Below are positions 19,966 through 31,412 of a stretch of DNA of 64,000 nucleotides, piece after piece; the stretch's first letter is position 1, and every line of letters starts with the position of its first letter. Origin of the DNA: Pseudoxanthomonas sp. PXM02 (GTDB lineage Bacteria > Pseudomonadota > Gammaproteobacteria > Xanthomonadales > Xanthomonadaceae); the NCBI RefSeq assembly GCF_014851805.1, contig NZ_JACVAK010000004.1:124001-188000 (forward strand). The letters run 5' to 3'. The translations under genes were made by a program, and so were the position numbers. The notes under the pieces are model-generated. The model saw only the letters and a list, made by a program, of their open reading frames with translations. It made no database searches and was not told where the DNA came from.

Positions 19966-20535
19966 CTAACGGGGCGATCCAAGCATCCCGAATTCCGCCC
20001 GCACGCCTGGCCGGCAGAGCTGCCAGACCACCAGTGCGTGCAGCACTGCGAACACGAGCGCGCTTACCCACAGCGTGGCCAGCGTCAGCAGGCGCAGCGC
20101 CACCAGTTCCGCCTGCATCTGTTCGAGTCCCGGCTGGCGGGGCAGCGCCTGTATCCAGGCGAACGTGCCGTCGATGGCCGCGATTCCGACGAAGTTGAGG
20201 GCCGCGCCGACGACCATGAAGAGCACGAAGCCCCACCATCCCCACGCCCGGCGGCGCAGCAGGCCCACCGATACGGCGAGGAACGCGGCGCACACGGCGA
20301 GGAAGACGACGGCGATCGTGGTCAGGTGCGTCAGCACCCACAGCACGGGTCCAGGCACCGACTGGGTTGCCAGAAAGCCGAGCACGGCATCGCTGTCCAC
20401 CTGGCCCAGCAGGATCAGGGCCGCGATGACCTGCACCGCGGCGTAAAGCGTGGCGAAGATGCCGATGGCGATCGACACCTTCGCCGTGACGGTGACGAAA
20501 GCCGAACCGGTGGTGCTGGCCGGAGCGGGCGCCAT
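19966..20535 (-). CDS. Four-span membrane protein, unknown
   Basis: 189 aa with four predicted membrane spans: [60 protein letters not shown] and [20 protein letters not shown]. Positive residues (LLRRRAWGW) sit on one side between spans two and three. No catalytic motif and no family I can name. It lies between an S9 peptidase gene (3 nt upstream of its ATG) and hemF (10 bp), all on the minus strand, so it is probably co-transcribed with both. Confidence 0.75.
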   Translation of the reverse strand: MAPAPASTTGSAFVTVTAKVSIAIGIFATLYAAVQVIAALILLGQVDSDAVLGFLATQSVPGPVLWVLTHLTTIAVVFLAVCAAFLAVSVGLLRRRAWGWWGFVLFMVVGAALNFVGIAAIDGTFAWIQALPRQPGLEQMQAELVALRLLTLATLWVSALVFAVLHALVVWQLCRPGVRAEFGMLGSPR

Positions 20536-20538
20536 CGG

Positions 20539-22902
20539 TTACTTCAGGTTCTGCTCGAACAGCTTGAGCACGCGCTTGTACTCGTCCAGCCAGGAATCCG
20601 AGCGCGTGAAGCCGTGGCGCTCCAGCGGATAAGCCGCCAGTTCCCAGTTGTCCTTGCGCAGTTCGATCAGCTTCTGCGTCAGCACCACCGAATCCTTGAA
20701 GAACACGTTGTCGTCGATCATGCCGTGCGCAATCAACAAGTGGTCCTGCAGGCCGGCGGCGTACTCGATCGGCGACGAAGCGCGGTACGCCTCGGGATCC
20801 AATTCCGGCGTGTTGAGGATGTTGCTGGTGTACTCGTGGTTGTACTGCGTCCAGTCCACCACCGGCCGCAGCGCGGCGCCGGCCTTGAACTTGCCGGGTT
20901 CGCGGAACAGCGCCATGAAGGTCATGAAGCCACCGTAGCTGCCGCCGTAGATGCCGGCGCGGTCGCGGTCGCCCTGTTTCTGTTCGACCAGCCAGTCCAG
21001 ACCGTCCAGATAGTCCTCGAGTTCCGGGTGGCCCATGTTGCGGTAGATCGCCGTGCGCCAGTCGCGGCCGTAGCCTTCGCTGGCGCGGTAATCCAGGTCG
21101 AGCACGATGTAGCCGCGCTCCACCAGCAGGTGGTGGAACATCTGCTCGCGGAAGTAGTTGGGATAGCGCGCGCTGACGTTCTGCAGGTAGCCCGCGCCGT
21201 GCACGAACATCACGATGGGATAGCGCTTGCCCGGTTCCATCGTCTTCGGGCCGTAGTACTTGCCCCACACCACGCCTGCGCCGTGCTTGGACGGTACCTG
21301 GACGTACTGGGGTTCGATCCACTCGCGGGCCTTGAAGGCGGCGGTGCGGGTGTCGGTCAACGCCTTCGCGTCACCGCCCTCGATACCCACGACCGACAGT
21401 TGCGCCGGCGTGTAGCTGCGCGAGTGGCGGACCAGCAGCTGGCGTCCGTCCGGAGACGTGCTGAAGCTTTCCACGCCATCCAGCGCAGTGACTTCGCGCA
21501 GCTGGTTGCTGGCCAGATCGAGCTTGCAGACTTCGTAGTCGCCCGGCCACGCGCGGTTGCAGAGGAACAGGAAGCCGTTGCCATCCGGAGCGATCTCGGG
21601 TTCGGAGACTTCCCACTTGCCTGAGGTGCGCGCGCGGAACTTTTCGGCGCCGGTCGCGGTGTAGAGATGCGAGTAGCCGGACTCTTCCGACAGTAGCCAC
21701 AGCGTGCGGTTGTCGGGCAGCCAGCCGAACTGGTTGAAGCCCCAGTTCACCCATGCCGTATCGGTCAGTCGGTGGCGGGGCTGCAGCTTCGCGTCCGCCA
21801 GATCGACCGTCGCAATCCAGCGGTCCTTGTTGTCCACCGCATGGATCTGCACGGCGACCTGCGTGCCGTCGTTCGTCCAGGCGATGCCGCCGTCGCCGTC
21901 GTTCTCCACGCGCACGTCGCGATTGCCCTTCAACGGATCCTTGTTGGCCGCCTTGCGCAGCGCGGCCAGCGGGTCCTTGTCGATGCCGGGCAGCGGATCG
22001 AAGGCGAGCGGCTTCACGCTGCCGGCGGCCAGGTCCACCCGCCACAGTGCGTGCGGCAGCGGCGCGTTGCGACCCACGCGCGTGCGCACGTCCTGGAACT
22101 CCTCGTAACCGGACTCGGTGATGTACTTGGGCATCTTGCCGCCCTGTCCCGCATCGGCGCCCTTCTTGCGCGTCACCACCAGCAGCCAGCGGCCATTCGG
22201 CGACAGCGAGCTGGATTCGATCTCGACCTCGTTGCCGAGGTAGATCGGTGCGGGTGCACGGGTGGGATCGGCCTTGCGCCAGGTCTCGGCCTGCTTCATG
22301 GCGGCTTCGCGCTGGGCGCGGTCTTCGGCGAGTGTGCGGATGGTGCGCAGCTGCTGTTCGCGCAGGGCGTCGGCCTTGGGCGGTGCGAGCGGATCGCGTT
22401 CGGTCTTGAGTTCGGCGACCGTCGACGTGCCGTTGCCTGCGGTCCAGCGATACCAGGTGGCACCCGCGCGCCAGATGACGGCGCCGTCCTGGGCGAAGCG
22501 TGCCTGCTGTTCCGCCTCGTTGGTGCGGGTGACCTGGGTCAGTGCGCCGCTGCGCAGGTCGCGTACGAACAGGTCGCCGTTGCGCGACAGCAGCATCCGC
22601 TGGCGACCGGTGTCGTAGACCGGATTCGCGGCGTCCAGCGTCGCGCGCCGGTCGTCGCCGACGCGCTGCGCGGCGCTGCCGTCCAGGCTCTGTTCGAAGG
22701 TATCGCGCACGAGGCTGCTGTCGCGCTTGAGATCGTACTGCACCTGCCGGCCGTCCCAGGCCCACCAGGCGCGCTCCACCGGCGGACCGATCCAGTCCGG
22801 CTCGGCCATGGCCTGTTCGATCGTCAGCGGCGCGGAGGTCTGGGCCATCGCCGACGGGGCGAGGGCGAGCGGCAGCAGCAAGGCGAGCAGGGCGGGGCGC
22901 AT
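20539..22902 (-). CDS. Secreted S9-family peptidase (prolyl oligopeptidase clan)
   Basis: 787 aa from ATG 22902, chosen because it gives a signal peptide [21 protein letters not shown]; earlier in-frame codons lie in unrelated sequence. An N-terminal beta-propeller (repeats such as [40 protein letters not shown]) precedes the catalytic domain with nucleophile elbow GGSYGGFM, acidic residue region [11 protein letters not shown] and terminal RHGFTR histidine. Likely a dipeptidyl- or oligopeptidase of the periplasm. It is the first gene of a minus-strand run with the membrane protein and hemF. Confidence 0.88.
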   Translation of the reverse strand: MRPALLALLLPLALAPSAMAQTSAPLTIEQAMAEPDWIGPPVERAWWAWDGRQVQYDLKRDSSLVRDTFEQSLDGSAAQRVGDDRRATLDAANPVYDTGRQRMLLSRNGDLFVRDLRSGALTQVTRTNEAEQQARFAQDGAVIWRAGATWYRWTAGNGTSTVAELKTERDPLAPPKADALREQQLRTIRTLAEDRAQREAAMKQAETWRKADPTRAPAPIYLGNEVEIESSSLSPNGRWLLVVTRKKGADAGQGGKMPKYITESGYEEFQDVRTRVGRNAPLPHALWRVDLAAGSVKPLAFDPLPGIDKDPLAALRKAANKDPLKGNRDVRVENDGDGGIAWTNDGTQVAVQIHAVDNKDRWIATVDLADAKLQPRHRLTDTAWVNWGFNQFGWLPDNRTLWLLSEESGYSHLYTATGAEKFRARTSGKWEVSEPEIAPDGNGFLFLCNRAWPGDYEVCKLDLASNQLREVTALDGVESFSTSPDGRQLLVRHSRSYTPAQLSVVGIEGGDAKALTDTRTAAFKAREWIEPQYVQVPSKHGAGVVWGKYYGPKTMEPGKRYPIVMFVHGAGYLQNVSARYPNYFREQMFHHLLVERGYIVLDLDYRASEGYGRDWRTAIYRNMGHPELEDYLDGLDWLVEQKQGDRDRAGIYGGSYGGFMTFMALFREPGKFKAGAALRPVVDWTQYNHEYTSNILNTPELDPEAYRASSPIEYAAGLQDHLLIAHGMIDDNVFFKDSVVLTQKLIELRKDNWELAAYPLERHGFTRSDSWLDEYKRVLKLFEQNLK

Positions 22903-23065
22903 CGGGCATCCGTTAGTGCGAAGTGAAGAGGCCAAGAGTACCAGTCCCGCCACGCGGCTCCGGCCGCCGATGGTCATGCTTCGGCGTGAACGCGTGCGGG
23001 TTTCGCGCATAAGGCATTTCCCGCACAATCCCCGCTTGTCCACACGCGGGGCGCGATACGCGCGG

Positions 23066-23323
23066 ATGCAAGCCTACGTCTACAAGAGCCAGCGCAAGGC
23101 TGACACGTTCGTCTACCTGGCGAAGCGCGACGACTTCACCCTCGTGCCGGAACCGTTGCGTACCCAGTTGGGTGATCTGTCGTTCGTGCTGGAAGTGGCC
23201 CTGACCCCTGACCGGAAACTGGCACGCGAGGATGCCGCCGTGGTCCGCGAAAACCTGTCGGCGCGCGGCTTCCACATCCAGTTCCCGCCGCAACCCGATC
23301 CCCGCGTTCGTGCCGATGCCTGA
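23066..23323 (+). CDS. ycgL: YcgL domain protein
   Basis: 85 aa from ATG 23066. It matches the YcgL family: [20 protein letters not shown], then [20 protein letters not shown] and [20 protein letters not shown] with the final [10 protein letters not shown]. Small cytoplasmic protein of unknown function, widespread in gammaproteobacteria. Its stop overlaps the start of the ankyrin gene by 8 nt, suggesting translational coupling, a neighbour pair I do not know from other genera. Confidence 0.9.
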   Translation: MQAYVYKSQRKADTFVYLAKRDDFTLVPEPLRTQLGDLSFVLEVALTPDRKLAREDAAVVRENLSARGFHIQFPPQPDPRVRADA

Positions 23324-26300
23324 GTCGCGCCTGCAGACCCGCCCCATTGCCATCGCCACCCTGCTGGCCGGCCTGCTGTTGGCGGGCGTCGGTGGCTGGG
23401 CGGGGGGCGTGATCGCCGCGCTCACCGCCTGCCTGGCGCAGCCTGCCGTTGCGCTGGGTGTCTCGTGGCTGCGCGGCACGCGGGTGCTGGCGCCCGCCCG
23501 CGCATGGCGCGAAGACCTGCCGGCGCTGCTGCTGGCCTGGGCGGTCGCGTTCGTCGGCAGCGCCGCGCTGCTGGCCTGGCCCCTGGCGTCCCTGCACGAC
23601 AGCGGCAGCCTGCCGGCGGCGCTGGGCGTCAGCGCGGTGGTCGGCGCCGTCATCGTCGGCTTGTGGCGCACCTGGCCGCTCTGGCATGGGCTGGAACGCG
23701 ATGGCGGCGCCCTGTCCGCGCACTGGCGGGGCCTGGTGGAGCGCGACTTCCACGCCTGGCGTGGTCTGGCCGTGGCGACCTTGCTCGCGCTCGCGGTCGG
23801 TGGCGGTCTCTGCCTGGCCTGGCCCGGCCTGGTGCCCGAGGCAGCGCGCACGGGTTCCGCGCTGGCGTATGCGCTGCTGCTGCCGTTGTTGCACTGGGGC
23901 GTGCAGCGTCTCGATGGCGCGGGCGTGCTGCCGGTGGTGGAAATGCCGGATAGCGACGACGGCGAGGTGCCTGTTGTTACGACGGCAGGCGAACACCCCG
24001 CGCAGGATCTGGACCTGGAACAGGCGCTGTTCGAAGCGGCCCGCACCGGACGCGTCGATCGCGCACTGGAATTCATCGACGCCGGCGCTGACGCGCACGC
24101 ATTGCCGGCGGAGGGCGCGCGCGACCAGCGCAGCCTCGGCGCGCTGGCGGCCGTGCTGCCCGATCTGCGCCTGCTGCGCACGCTGATCGCGCACGGCGTC
24201 GACCTCAACCATGCGCATGCCGGCGTCACCCCGCTGCTCGCGGCAACCCGCGACAGCTGGCATGGCCGGCCCGATGCGGTCACCACGCTGCTGGCCAACG
24301 GTGCCGATCCGCGCATCGCCGATGCCGATGGCAACACGCCGCTGCACCATGCTGCCCGCAGCTCCGATCCCGGCGTGGTGGCGCTGCTGCGCGACGCGGC
24401 GGCGGAACTGGATGCGCTGAACCACGACGGTCTCACACCGCTGGGCGTGGCCTGCGTGGCAGGCAACTGGCGGTTGGCCAAGTTCCTCCTCGAGCGCGGC
24501 GCGCGGCCGGATCCGCAAGGCGGACAACCGGTGCTGCTGGCGGCCGCGTCGACGGAAGAAGACGATCCGGCCGGCGTCCAGCTGCTGCTCAAGCACAAGG
24601 CCAAGGTCGATGCGCGCGATGGACAGCGCCGCAGCGCGCTGCACGAGGCCGCGTTCGCCGGCCATGCCGAGATCGCCACTACCCTGCTGGCGGCCGGCGC
24701 CGACGTGCACGCGCGCGATGGACAGCAGCGCACGCCCTGGCTGGACGCGGCGCGCGGCGCACACCTGACGGTGCTGGAAAAGCTGGCGGACGCCGGTGCC
24801 GATCGCCACGCGGTGGATGCCGAGCGCCGCACCGCGCTGATGCTGGCCTGCACGGCCGAGCTCGCGTCGCCGGTGCTGGTGCGTCGCCTGCTGGAATGGG
24901 GCGTGGACCCGGCCGCTACTGATGCGCAGGACCGACGTGCGGTCGATGTCGCGGCGGAAGCCGGTCGCTGGGCACTCGTGTCCGCGCTGGATCCCGGTTA
25001 CGCACTGCCGACGGCCGTTGCGGCGGCCGACGACGAAACACCCCCCGACCGCGCGCCGTCGGCGCTGCTGCGGGAAGGACTGGCAAGCGGACAGTTCGAC
25101 GGACTCGATGCACTGGCGCGCCTGAGCTCGCGCGAAGAACTCGGCGCGCTGCTGCATGACAAGGACATGCAACGCCCGGCGCGGCTGTCTTGGCTGCTGC
25201 GCCACGGTGCCGACGCGGAAAGCCGGAATGCCGATGGCGACACGCTGCTGTTCGCGCTGCTGTCCGAGGGGCCGGCGGGCCAGCCGGCCGTGGCGACGCT
25301 GCTCGCGCGCGGCGTATCTCCCGCAGGTGCCGGTGGACTCGCGCGCTTCATGGCGGCCTGCGCGGCGGACGATCAGGCGGCGCGTGTGCTGGAGTCCAGT
25401 GCGCTCGACCTGATCGAGCGCGGCGCCGATCCGTTCGCGTCTTCGTCGCAAGGCGATCCCGCGCTGTCGCTGGCCGTGCGGCTGGGCTGGCAGCGCGTGC
25501 TCGACCGCCTGCTGGATATCGGCGTGGACCGCGAGGCGCGCGACAGCCATGGCATGACGGCGCTGCACCTGGCGGCCGTGCTGGGGCGCGAGACCGCACT
25601 CAAGCAGCTCATCGCGAAGGGCGCGTCGCCCGATGCCCGTGCCGCCGACGGGCAGACACCGCTGGGCGTCGCACTGGCCTGCGGCCGTCGTGATCTCGCC
25701 GACTGGCTCGACTGGCGCGTGTGGTCGTTGCCACGTCGCGCGCTGCGTCCGGCGGACCTGCCGGCCGCGGCAATGGCGGGCGACCGCGATGCCGTGCGCC
25801 GTTTGTTGGATCTCGGTTTCGATGTCGATTCGCCGGATGCCCAGGGCTGCACCGCGCTGCTGCGCGCGGCGGGTGGTGGCGCTGCGTCCACGGTCGAGCT
25901 GCTGCTCGCGCGGGGCGCCGATCCGCAACGCGCCGCCAACACGGGCGCGACGCCGCTGTCGGCGGCGGTGAGCATGCGCCAGGTCGAAATCGTCGGCGCG
26001 CTGCTCGCGGCCGGTGCCGACATCGAACATCGCCTGCCCGGTGGCGTCACCGTGCTGATGCTCGCGGCCGCGCTCGGCCTGCCCGAGATCGCCGCGCGCC
26101 TGATCACGGCGGGCGCCAACGTCCATGCCGGCGATGCGCAGGGGCTGACGCCGCTGCACTGCGCCGCGCTCTACGGCTTCACGGCCCGCGAGAAGCCGCG
26201 ACTGGTCGCGCTGCTGGATACGCTGCTGCTGTCCGGCGCGGAGTTCGACCAGACCGCGGCCGGCGCGGTGACGCCGTTGCTCCTGCTGCTGGGCGCCCGC

Positions 26301-26615
26301 GCCGAACCGGGCACCGCCTGCGATGAAGAGGTGGTGCTGGCCGGCCTGGAGCGCCTGCTGGACGAAGGCGTGTCGCTGGACGTGCAGGACCCGCGTGGCT
26401 TCGGTCCGCTGCACCTGGCGTCGCTGCACGGCCTGTTGCGCGTGGTCAGTCGCCTGCTGCGTGCCGGTGCCGATCCGGAGCTGCGCGACACGTTGAACCG
26501 CACGCCGCGCGAAATCGCGGTGATGCGAGGCTTCATCGATGTGGCGGCGGAGTTCGTACCCGCCACGCCGGGCGCCGGCGCCTCGATGGCGCGCTTCCTG
26601 CGCGACCGCGGCTGA
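23316..26615 (+). CDS. Membrane-anchored ankyrin-repeat protein
   Basis: 1099 aa from ATG 23316. The first about 220 residues are hydrophobic with some five spans ([92 protein letters not shown]), then a long array of ankyrin repeats of about 33 residues from residue 240 to the end; typical units are [40 protein letters not shown] and [20 protein letters not shown]. Roughly twenty units can be counted. Such proteins serve as scaffolds; the partner is unknown. Ankyrin repeats with an N-terminal membrane domain are an unusual arrangement. Converges on the Kef gene. Confidence 0.9.
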   Translation: MPESRLQTRPIAIATLLAGLLLAGVGGWAGGVIAALTACLAQPAVALGVSWLRGTRVLAPARAWREDLPALLLAWAVAFVGSAALLAWPLASLHDSGSLPAALGVSAVVGAVIVGLWRTWPLWHGLERDGGALSAHWRGLVERDFHAWRGLAVATLLALAVGGGLCLAWPGLVPEAARTGSALAYALLLPLLHWGVQRLDGAGVLPVVEMPDSDDGEVPVVTTAGEHPAQDLDLEQALFEAARTGRVDRALEFIDAGADAHALPAEGARDQRSLGALAAVLPDLRLLRTLIAHGVDLNHAHAGVTPLLAATRDSWHGRPDAVTTLLANGADPRIADADGNTPLHHAARSSDPGVVALLRDAAAELDALNHDGLTPLGVACVAGNWRLAKFLLERGARPDPQGGQPVLLAAASTEEDDPAGVQLLLKHKAKVDARDGQRRSALHEAAFAGHAEIATTLLAAGADVHARDGQQRTPWLDAARGAHLTVLEKLADAGADRHAVDAERRTALMLACTAELASPVLVRRLLEWGVDPAATDAQDRRAVDVAAEAGRWALVSALDPGYALPTAVAAADDETPPDRAPSALLREGLASGQFDGLDALARLSSREELGALLHDKDMQRPARLSWLLRHGADAESRNADGDTLLFALLSEGPAGQPAVATLLARGVSPAGAGGLARFMAACAADDQAARVLESSALDLIERGADPFASSSQGDPALSLAVRLGWQRVLDRLLDIGVDREARDSHGMTALHLAAVLGRETALKQLIAKGASPDARAADGQTPLGVALACGRRDLADWLDWRVWSLPRRALRPADLPAAAMAGDRDAVRRLLDLGFDVDSPDAQGCTALLRAAGGGAASTVELLLARGADPQRAANTGATPLSAAVSMRQVEIVGALLAAGADIEHRLPGGVTVLMLAAALGLPEIAARLITAGANVHAGDAQGLTPLHCAALYGFTAREKPRLVALLDTLLLSGAEFDQTAAGAVTPLLLLLGARAEPGTACDEEVVLAGLERLLDEGVSLDVQDPRGFGPLHLASLHGLLRVVSRLLRAGADPELRDTLNRTPREIAVMRGFIDVAAEFVPATPGAGASMARFLRDRG

Positions 26616-26632
26616 CGCGGACCCGCGTCAGC
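26611..26632. terminator. Hairpin spanning both stop codons of convergent genes
   Basis: GCTGACGCG (26611-26619) pairs with CGCGTCAGC (26624-26632). The ankyrin TGA (26613-26615) lies in one arm and the Kef stop TCA (26628-26630) in the other. No T-tract. Confidence 0.5.
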
Positions 26633-28424
26633 GCGCTGGTGGCGCGTCCTCGCCGGTCGCGTCGGCTTCGAACAGTTTCTCCAGGTCGCTGACCGCATCG
26701 CGCGCGGTCTGGATCACTGCGCCGTCATCGTCATAGACCAGGTATTGCGCGCGCAGCAGTTTCTCGTCGTGCTGGCGGAAACGGCGGGCGTGCTCTGCCG
26801 CGGTTTCCGGCGGCAGGCCCAGCTCCACCAGCACTTGTTGCGCCATCTCCAGGCTCGAGCCCAGCGTTTCGCGATACGCCTCCGCGCTCAGGTCCATCAG
26901 TCGCCACGCATGCTGGCGGTTGCGTGCGCGCGCCAGCACGCGTGCGTCCGGATACATGCGACGGATCAGTCGCGTCGCCTTGATGTTGGTGTCGGGATCG
27001 TCCATCGCGATGACGAACACCTTCACGTGCTGCGCACCAGCGGACCGCAGCAGGTCGGGGCGGGTCGGATCGCCGTAATACAGCCGGATGTTGCCGAACC
27101 GCCGCAGCGTATCGACGGTGTCCGGGCTGTGCTCCAGCGCGACGAACGGAATCCGCTGCGCGGTCAGCAGGCGCGCGACGATCTGGCCGAAGCGGCCCAT
27201 GCCGGCGATCAGCACCTGCGGCTGTTCGTCCGGGATCTCGTCGAACGTGCGCGGCGCGGCGGAAGGCTTGTGCTTCACCTCGGCCAGCAGGCGATGCAAG
27301 CCCAGCAGCAACAACGGCGTCAATGCCATCGATACGCCGACGATGGCGGTCAGCTGGTTGCGCAGTTCCGCGTCCATCAGCTTCACGCGCGCCGCTTCGC
27401 TGAAGACCACGAACGCGAACTCGCCCCCGAGCCACAGCGTGCCGGCGAGCATCAGCGCACCGCGGGGATCCAGCCGTCCGGGCCAGCGGCCGATGCCGAA
27501 CAGCAGGCCGAACTTCACCGTCAGCAGGACCGCCACGCCTGCCGCGACCAGTCCGGGTTCCTTCACCACCGCGTCGAGATCGATGTCCATGCCGACGGCG
27601 ATGAAGAACAGGCCCAGCAGCAGTCCCTTGAACGGATCGATCTGCGATTCCAGTTCGTGGCGGAATTCCGAATCCGACAGCAGCACGCCGGCGAGGAACG
27701 CGCCGAGGCCGGCGCTCAGCCCGGCCAGCTGCATGAACCAGGCGATGCCCAGCACCACCAGCAGCGCGGTGGCGGTGAACACTTCCGGCATGCGCGTGCG
27801 TGCGACGATGCGGAACAACTGGCGCAGCACCAGCCGTCCGCCGAGGATCACGATCGCGATGGCGCCCACGGCGTGGAGCACCATCGTCCACGTCAGCGTC
27901 TCGTTCTTCGCACCGCCAAGCAGCGGGATCGCGGCGAGCAACGGAATCGCCACCAGGTCCTGGAACAGCAGGATCGCGAAGCCGAGCCGGCCATGTTCGC
28001 TGGTGAGCTCCTTGTGCTCGGCGAGCAGCTGCAGGCTGACCGCGGTGGATGACAACGCCAGGCCCAGCCCGATCACCAGCGCGGTCTTCCAGTGGTGCTC
28101 GAAGGCCAGCGCGATCCCGCCCAGTACCACGGCGCTCAACAGTACCTGCAGGCCGCCAGCACCGAACACCGGTTTTCGCATTACGCGCAGGCGGGACGGC
28201 GACAGTTCCAGGCCGATGACGAACAGCATCATCACCACGCCGATCTCGGCCGCATTGAGGATGCGGTCCGCATCTCGCACCAGCGCCAGCCCGTCCGGGC
28301 CCAGCACCACGCCGGCCACCAGGTAGGCCAACACCGCCCCCAGGCCAAAGCGCTTGAACACCGGCACCGCGATCACCGCGGCCAGCAGGAACACCAGCGC
28401 CAACTCCAGACCACTACCGTGCAT
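26628..28424 (-). CDS. Kef-type monovalent cation:proton antiporter (CPA2) with RCK domain
   Basis: 598 aa. Residues 1-385 form a 12-13-span CPA2 exchanger: VLAYLVAGVVLGPDGLALV, LFVIGLELSPSRLR, AVSLQLLAEHKELTSEHGRL and FQDLVAIPLLAAIPLL (the ion-binding QD pair). Residues about 400-520 are an RCK/TrkA-N domain (VLIAGMGRFGQIVARLLTAQ, YYGDPTRPDLLRSAGAQHVK). The tail contains SSLEMAQQVLVELGLP and an acidic end. Probably potassium efflux under electrophile or osmotic stress, like KefB/KefC; whether glutathione adducts gate it is unproven. No ancillary KefF/G gene is adjacent. Confidence 0.9.
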   Translation of the reverse strand: MHGSGLELALVFLLAAVIAVPVFKRFGLGAVLAYLVAGVVLGPDGLALVRDADRILNAAEIGVVMMLFVIGLELSPSRLRVMRKPVFGAGGLQVLLSAVVLGGIALAFEHHWKTALVIGLGLALSSTAVSLQLLAEHKELTSEHGRLGFAILLFQDLVAIPLLAAIPLLGGAKNETLTWTMVLHAVGAIAIVILGGRLVLRQLFRIVARTRMPEVFTATALLVVLGIAWFMQLAGLSAGLGAFLAGVLLSDSEFRHELESQIDPFKGLLLGLFFIAVGMDIDLDAVVKEPGLVAAGVAVLLTVKFGLLFGIGRWPGRLDPRGALMLAGTLWLGGEFAFVVFSEAARVKLMDAELRNQLTAIVGVSMALTPLLLLGLHRLLAEVKHKPSAAPRTFDEIPDEQPQVLIAGMGRFGQIVARLLTAQRIPFVALEHSPDTVDTLRRFGNIRLYYGDPTRPDLLRSAGAQHVKVFVIAMDDPDTNIKATRLIRRMYPDARVLARARNRQHAWRLMDLSAEAYRETLGSSLEMAQQVLVELGLPPETAAEHARRFRQHDEKLLRAQYLVYDDDGAVIQTARDAVSDLEKLFEADATGEDAPPAR

Positions 28425-28497
28425 GCATCACCTCAGGCGGCTAGTATGCGGGCGACGCGCCCGGCATGGGCCGCTTCCATGGAAAAGGGAGAGCGTG

Positions 28498-29370
28498 ATG
28501 AAGCAGGGAATCGTATGGCGTGCGCTGGCCTTGCTGGCCGCCCTGGTCGTGACGCAAGGGGCGGGTGCGCAGGGGCCGGGGGCCGTCCGCAAGCAGACCG
28601 AGGCGAGCCTCCGGGTGACCGGAACCATCCATATCGCCACCGATGGCGGTGTCGAACAGGTGGTGCTGGATGAGCGGGACAAACTGCCCAAGGGCATCGC
28701 GGACTTCGTCGACCGCAACGTCATGGCCTGGCAGTTCGAGCCTACGTTGGTCGATGGTGTCGCACGACGGGCGGTGACGCAGATGAGCGCGCGGCTGGTC
28801 GGCACGTCGATCGGCGATGGCCAGATGCGCGTGTCCATCCGGGGGGCGGATTTCAGCGACGGCAAGGCGGTACCTGCCAACGAACAGGTCAGCGGCAACG
28901 TGATGACCCCGCCACGCTACCCGGTCGGCCCTGCGCAAAGTGGTGCGCAAGGCATCGCGTACCTGCTGGTCCGGGTAGAGCGTGACGGCACCGTGGGCGA
29001 CGTGGCCACCGAGCAGGTCAACCTGCGCATCATCGGGAGTGAGGCGCAGATGTCGCAGTACCGCCAGCGGTTCGCGGACGCGGCGATGCAGGCGGCACGC
29101 AAGTGGACGTTCGTTCCGCCGACCGCTGGCGAGCAGGCGGGCCAGCCCCACTGGCTGGTGCGTGTTCCCGTGGACTTCTCGTTCCAGGGCAGCGAGCGGC
29201 TGCGCTATGGAAAGTGGGAGGTCTACATTCCAGGACCGCGCACGCGCCCGGCTTGGGCGCCGGACGAAGACCGTCCCGGCTTCTCCCCGGATACGCTGGC
29301 CGAAGGCGGCATACATCTGGCGGGCGCGAGCCGCGGCCCCAAGCTGTTGACGCCGCTGGACGGCGCCTGA
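28498..29370 (+). CDS. Secreted TonB-C-like protein, paralogue A
   Basis: 290 aa from ATG 28498, with an AAGGGAGAG ribosome site. Signal peptide MKQGIVWRALALLAALVVTQ ending AGA/Q. Two tandem TonB-C-like units: the first contains VMAWQFEPTLVDGVARRAVT, the second PPRYPVGPAQSGAQGIAYLL then RKWTFVPPTAGEQAGQPHWL. The pattern 'PxYP...G..G...V.....DG.V...........W.F.P' is that of energy-transducer C-terminal domains, but no membrane anchor is present, so it cannot be a standard TonB. A second, shorter member lies at 45796-46536 with the same VMxWxFEPxxVxGV core. Confidence 0.7.
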   Translation: MKQGIVWRALALLAALVVTQGAGAQGPGAVRKQTEASLRVTGTIHIATDGGVEQVVLDERDKLPKGIADFVDRNVMAWQFEPTLVDGVARRAVTQMSARLVGTSIGDGQMRVSIRGADFSDGKAVPANEQVSGNVMTPPRYPVGPAQSGAQGIAYLLVRVERDGTVGDVATEQVNLRIIGSEAQMSQYRQRFADAAMQAARKWTFVPPTAGEQAGQPHWLVRVPVDFSFQGSERLRYGKWEVYIPGPRTRPAWAPDEDRPGFSPDTLAEGGIHLAGASRGPKLLTPLDGA

Positions 29371-29457
29371 CGCAGTCACCCCGTGGAGACGGCGGGTACG
29401 GAGTCAGGCTGAAGCACGCGATGCGGGATCGTTCCCGCCGCTTCCGGCATGCAGAAG

Positions 29458-29488
29458 AAAAAACGCCCCGCAATGCGGGGCGTTTTTC
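29458..29488. terminator. Bidirectional intrinsic terminator
   Basis: AACGCCCCGC (29462-29471), loop AAT, GCGGGGCGTT (29475-29484) with an A-run upstream and a T-run downstream, so it can end both the plus-strand TonB-C-like gene and the minus-strand rho transcript. Confidence 0.88.
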
Positions 29489-29502
29489 TTTCCTTCGCCG
29501 GA

Positions 29503-31206
29503 TCAGCGCTTCATCGAGCTGAAGAACTCGTCGTTGGACTTGGTGTTCTTCATCTTGTCCAGCAGGAACTCCATCGCGGCGATTTCGTCCATCGGGTGCA
29601 GCAGCTTGCGCAGGATCCAGATCTTCTGCAGCAGCTCCGGTTCGATCAGCAGGTCCTCGCGGCGGGTGCCCGAGCGGTTGATGTCGATGGCCGGGTAGAC
29701 GCGCTTCTCGGTGATGCGACGGTTCAGGTGCACTTCGCTGTTGCCGGTGCCCTTGAACTCTTCGTAGATCACCTCGTCCATCTTGCTGCCGGTCTCGACC
29801 AGCGCGGTGGCGATGATGGTCAGCGAACCACCTTCTTCCACGTTGCGCGCCGCGCCGAAGAAACGCTTCGGGCGGTGCAGGGCGTTGGCGTCCACGCCGC
29901 CGGTCAGCACCTTGCCGGAGCTGGGCACGACGTTGTTGTAGGCACGGGCCAGGCGGGTGATCGAGTCCAGCATGATCACCACATCCTTCTTGTGCTCGAC
30001 CAGGCGCTTGGCGCGCTCGATCACCATTTCGGCGACCTGCACGTGGCGCGCGGCCGGCTCGTCGAACGTGGAGCTGACCACTTCGCCGCGCACGGTGCGC
30101 TGCATTTCGGTCACTTCTTCCGGACGCTCGTCCACCAGCAGCACGATCAGGTGCACGTCCGGGTGGTTGGTGGTGATGGCGGTGGCGATCTGCTGCATCA
30201 TGATCGTCTTGCCGGCCTTCGGCGGCGACACGATCAGGGCGCGCTGGCCCTTGCCCTGCGGCGCCATCAGGTCGAGGATGCGGCCGGCGATGTCTTCCGA
30301 CGAGCCGTTGCCGCGCTCCAGGGTGAAGCGGCGGCGCGGGAACAGCGGCGTCAGGTTCTCGAACAGCACCTTGTTCTTCGACGCTTCCAGTGGCTCGCCG
30401 TTGATCGTGTCGATGGTCGACAGCGCGAAGTACCGCTCGCCGTCCTTCGGCCAGCGGATGCGGCCGGCCAGGTGATCGCCGGTGCGCAGGTTGAAGCGGC
30501 GGATCTGGCTGGGGCTGATGTACACGTCGTCCGGACCGGCCAGGTAACTGGCCTCGGCGGCGCGCAGGAAGCCGAAGCCGTCCGGCAGGATTTCCAGTAC
30601 GCCGTCGGCGGCAACGCCTTCACCGTGGCGGGTCAGCACCTTCAGCAGCGCGAAGATCACGTCCTGCTTGCGCGCGCGGGCCACGCCTTCCTGGATGTTC
30701 AGCTGCTCGGCGATATCCAGCAGCTTGGGCGCGGGCATGCGCTTGAGGTCGCCCAGCGAGTACTGCGGGAAGCCCTCCGGCACGCTCGGCGGCTGCCGGG
30801 GCACGTAGTTCTCCTGCTGGCCGCCACCGTTGCCGCCGTCCTGGGGCATGCCGTCATGGCCCTGCCGATCGCGATTGCGTTCGCGGCGGTTGCGGAAACG
30901 GTCGCGGCGGTTGTTGTTATTGAAGCGGTTGCCGTCGCGCTGGTCGCCGCCTTCATGCTGCTGGCCGCCGCCCTGCGCCTGCGGGGCGGGGGCTTCGCCG
31001 CCGCCGTCATGGGACGGTGCGGGTGCGGACGGTGCGGGCGGCGCCGGGGCGCGTTCGGCCGCGACGGGCGGCAGCGGGAGCGGCGGCGCGATGTCGGGCG
31101 CGCGCTCGGCCGGTGCGGCGGCGTCGGCGGTCGGGGTTTTCGGGGCGCGCGTTTTGCGCACGCGCTTCTCGGCGGGGGCGCCGGTTTCGTTGCTGCTGTC
31201 GGACAA
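29503..31206 (-). CDS. rho: Transcription termination factor Rho
   Basis: 567 aa, about 150 longer than the Escherichia coli protein because of an N-terminal, low-complexity extension rich in Ala/Pro then Asn/Arg/Asp/Gln ([20 protein letters not shown] near residues 92-111). The conserved part includes the primary RNA site ([20 protein letters not shown], then [16 protein letters not shown]), P-loop [12 protein letters not shown], Walker B with [17 protein letters not shown]-loop [17 protein letters not shown] and R-loop [20 protein letters not shown]. Hexameric ATP-dependent RNA translocase. It lies 206 bp behind trxA on the same strand, as in many proteobacteria. Confidence 0.97.
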   Translation of the reverse strand: MSDSSNETGAPAEKRVRKTRAPKTPTADAAAPAERAPDIAPPLPLPPVAAERAPAPPAPSAPAPSHDGGGEAPAPQAQGGGQQHEGGDQRDGNRFNNNNRRDRFRNRRERNRDRQGHDGMPQDGGNGGGQQENYVPRQPPSVPEGFPQYSLGDLKRMPAPKLLDIAEQLNIQEGVARARKQDVIFALLKVLTRHGEGVAADGVLEILPDGFGFLRAAEASYLAGPDDVYISPSQIRRFNLRTGDHLAGRIRWPKDGERYFALSTIDTINGEPLEASKNKVLFENLTPLFPRRRFTLERGNGSSEDIAGRILDLMAPQGKGQRALIVSPPKAGKTIMMQQIATAITTNHPDVHLIVLLVDERPEEVTEMQRTVRGEVVSSTFDEPAARHVQVAEMVIERAKRLVEHKKDVVIMLDSITRLARAYNNVVPSSGKVLTGGVDANALHRPKRFFGAARNVEEGGSLTIIATALVETGSKMDEVIYEEFKGTGNSEVHLNRRITEKRVYPAIDINRSGTRREDLLIEPELLQKIWILRKLLHPMDEIAAMEFLLDKMKNTKSNDEFFSSMKR

Positions 31207-31381
31207 GTTGCGAATCCTCGCTAGGTGGCGAGCGCCGGCGTTGCGGCGGCGGGTGAAAAGAAGAGTGGGTATTCAGATGGGTGCGGCGCATCCCCTGCGC
31301 CGGATTTCGGGCTTGACACTACCACCGGCCCGGTATGGCGGCAAGACGCGCCAGGGGCGTGGGTTCGAACGGATTCAGCCA

Positions 31382-31405
31382 GCGCCCCGGCAATGGACGG
31401 GGCGC
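31382..31405. other. GC-rich hairpin between trxA and rho
   Basis: GCGCCCCG (31382-31389) pairs with CGGGGCGC (31398-31405). It lies 8 nt after the trxA stop, without a T-tract, in the 206-nt leader before rho. Rho genes are commonly autoregulated in this leader; this hairpin is a candidate element. Confidence 0.4.
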
Positions 31406-31412
31406 GGGGCGA

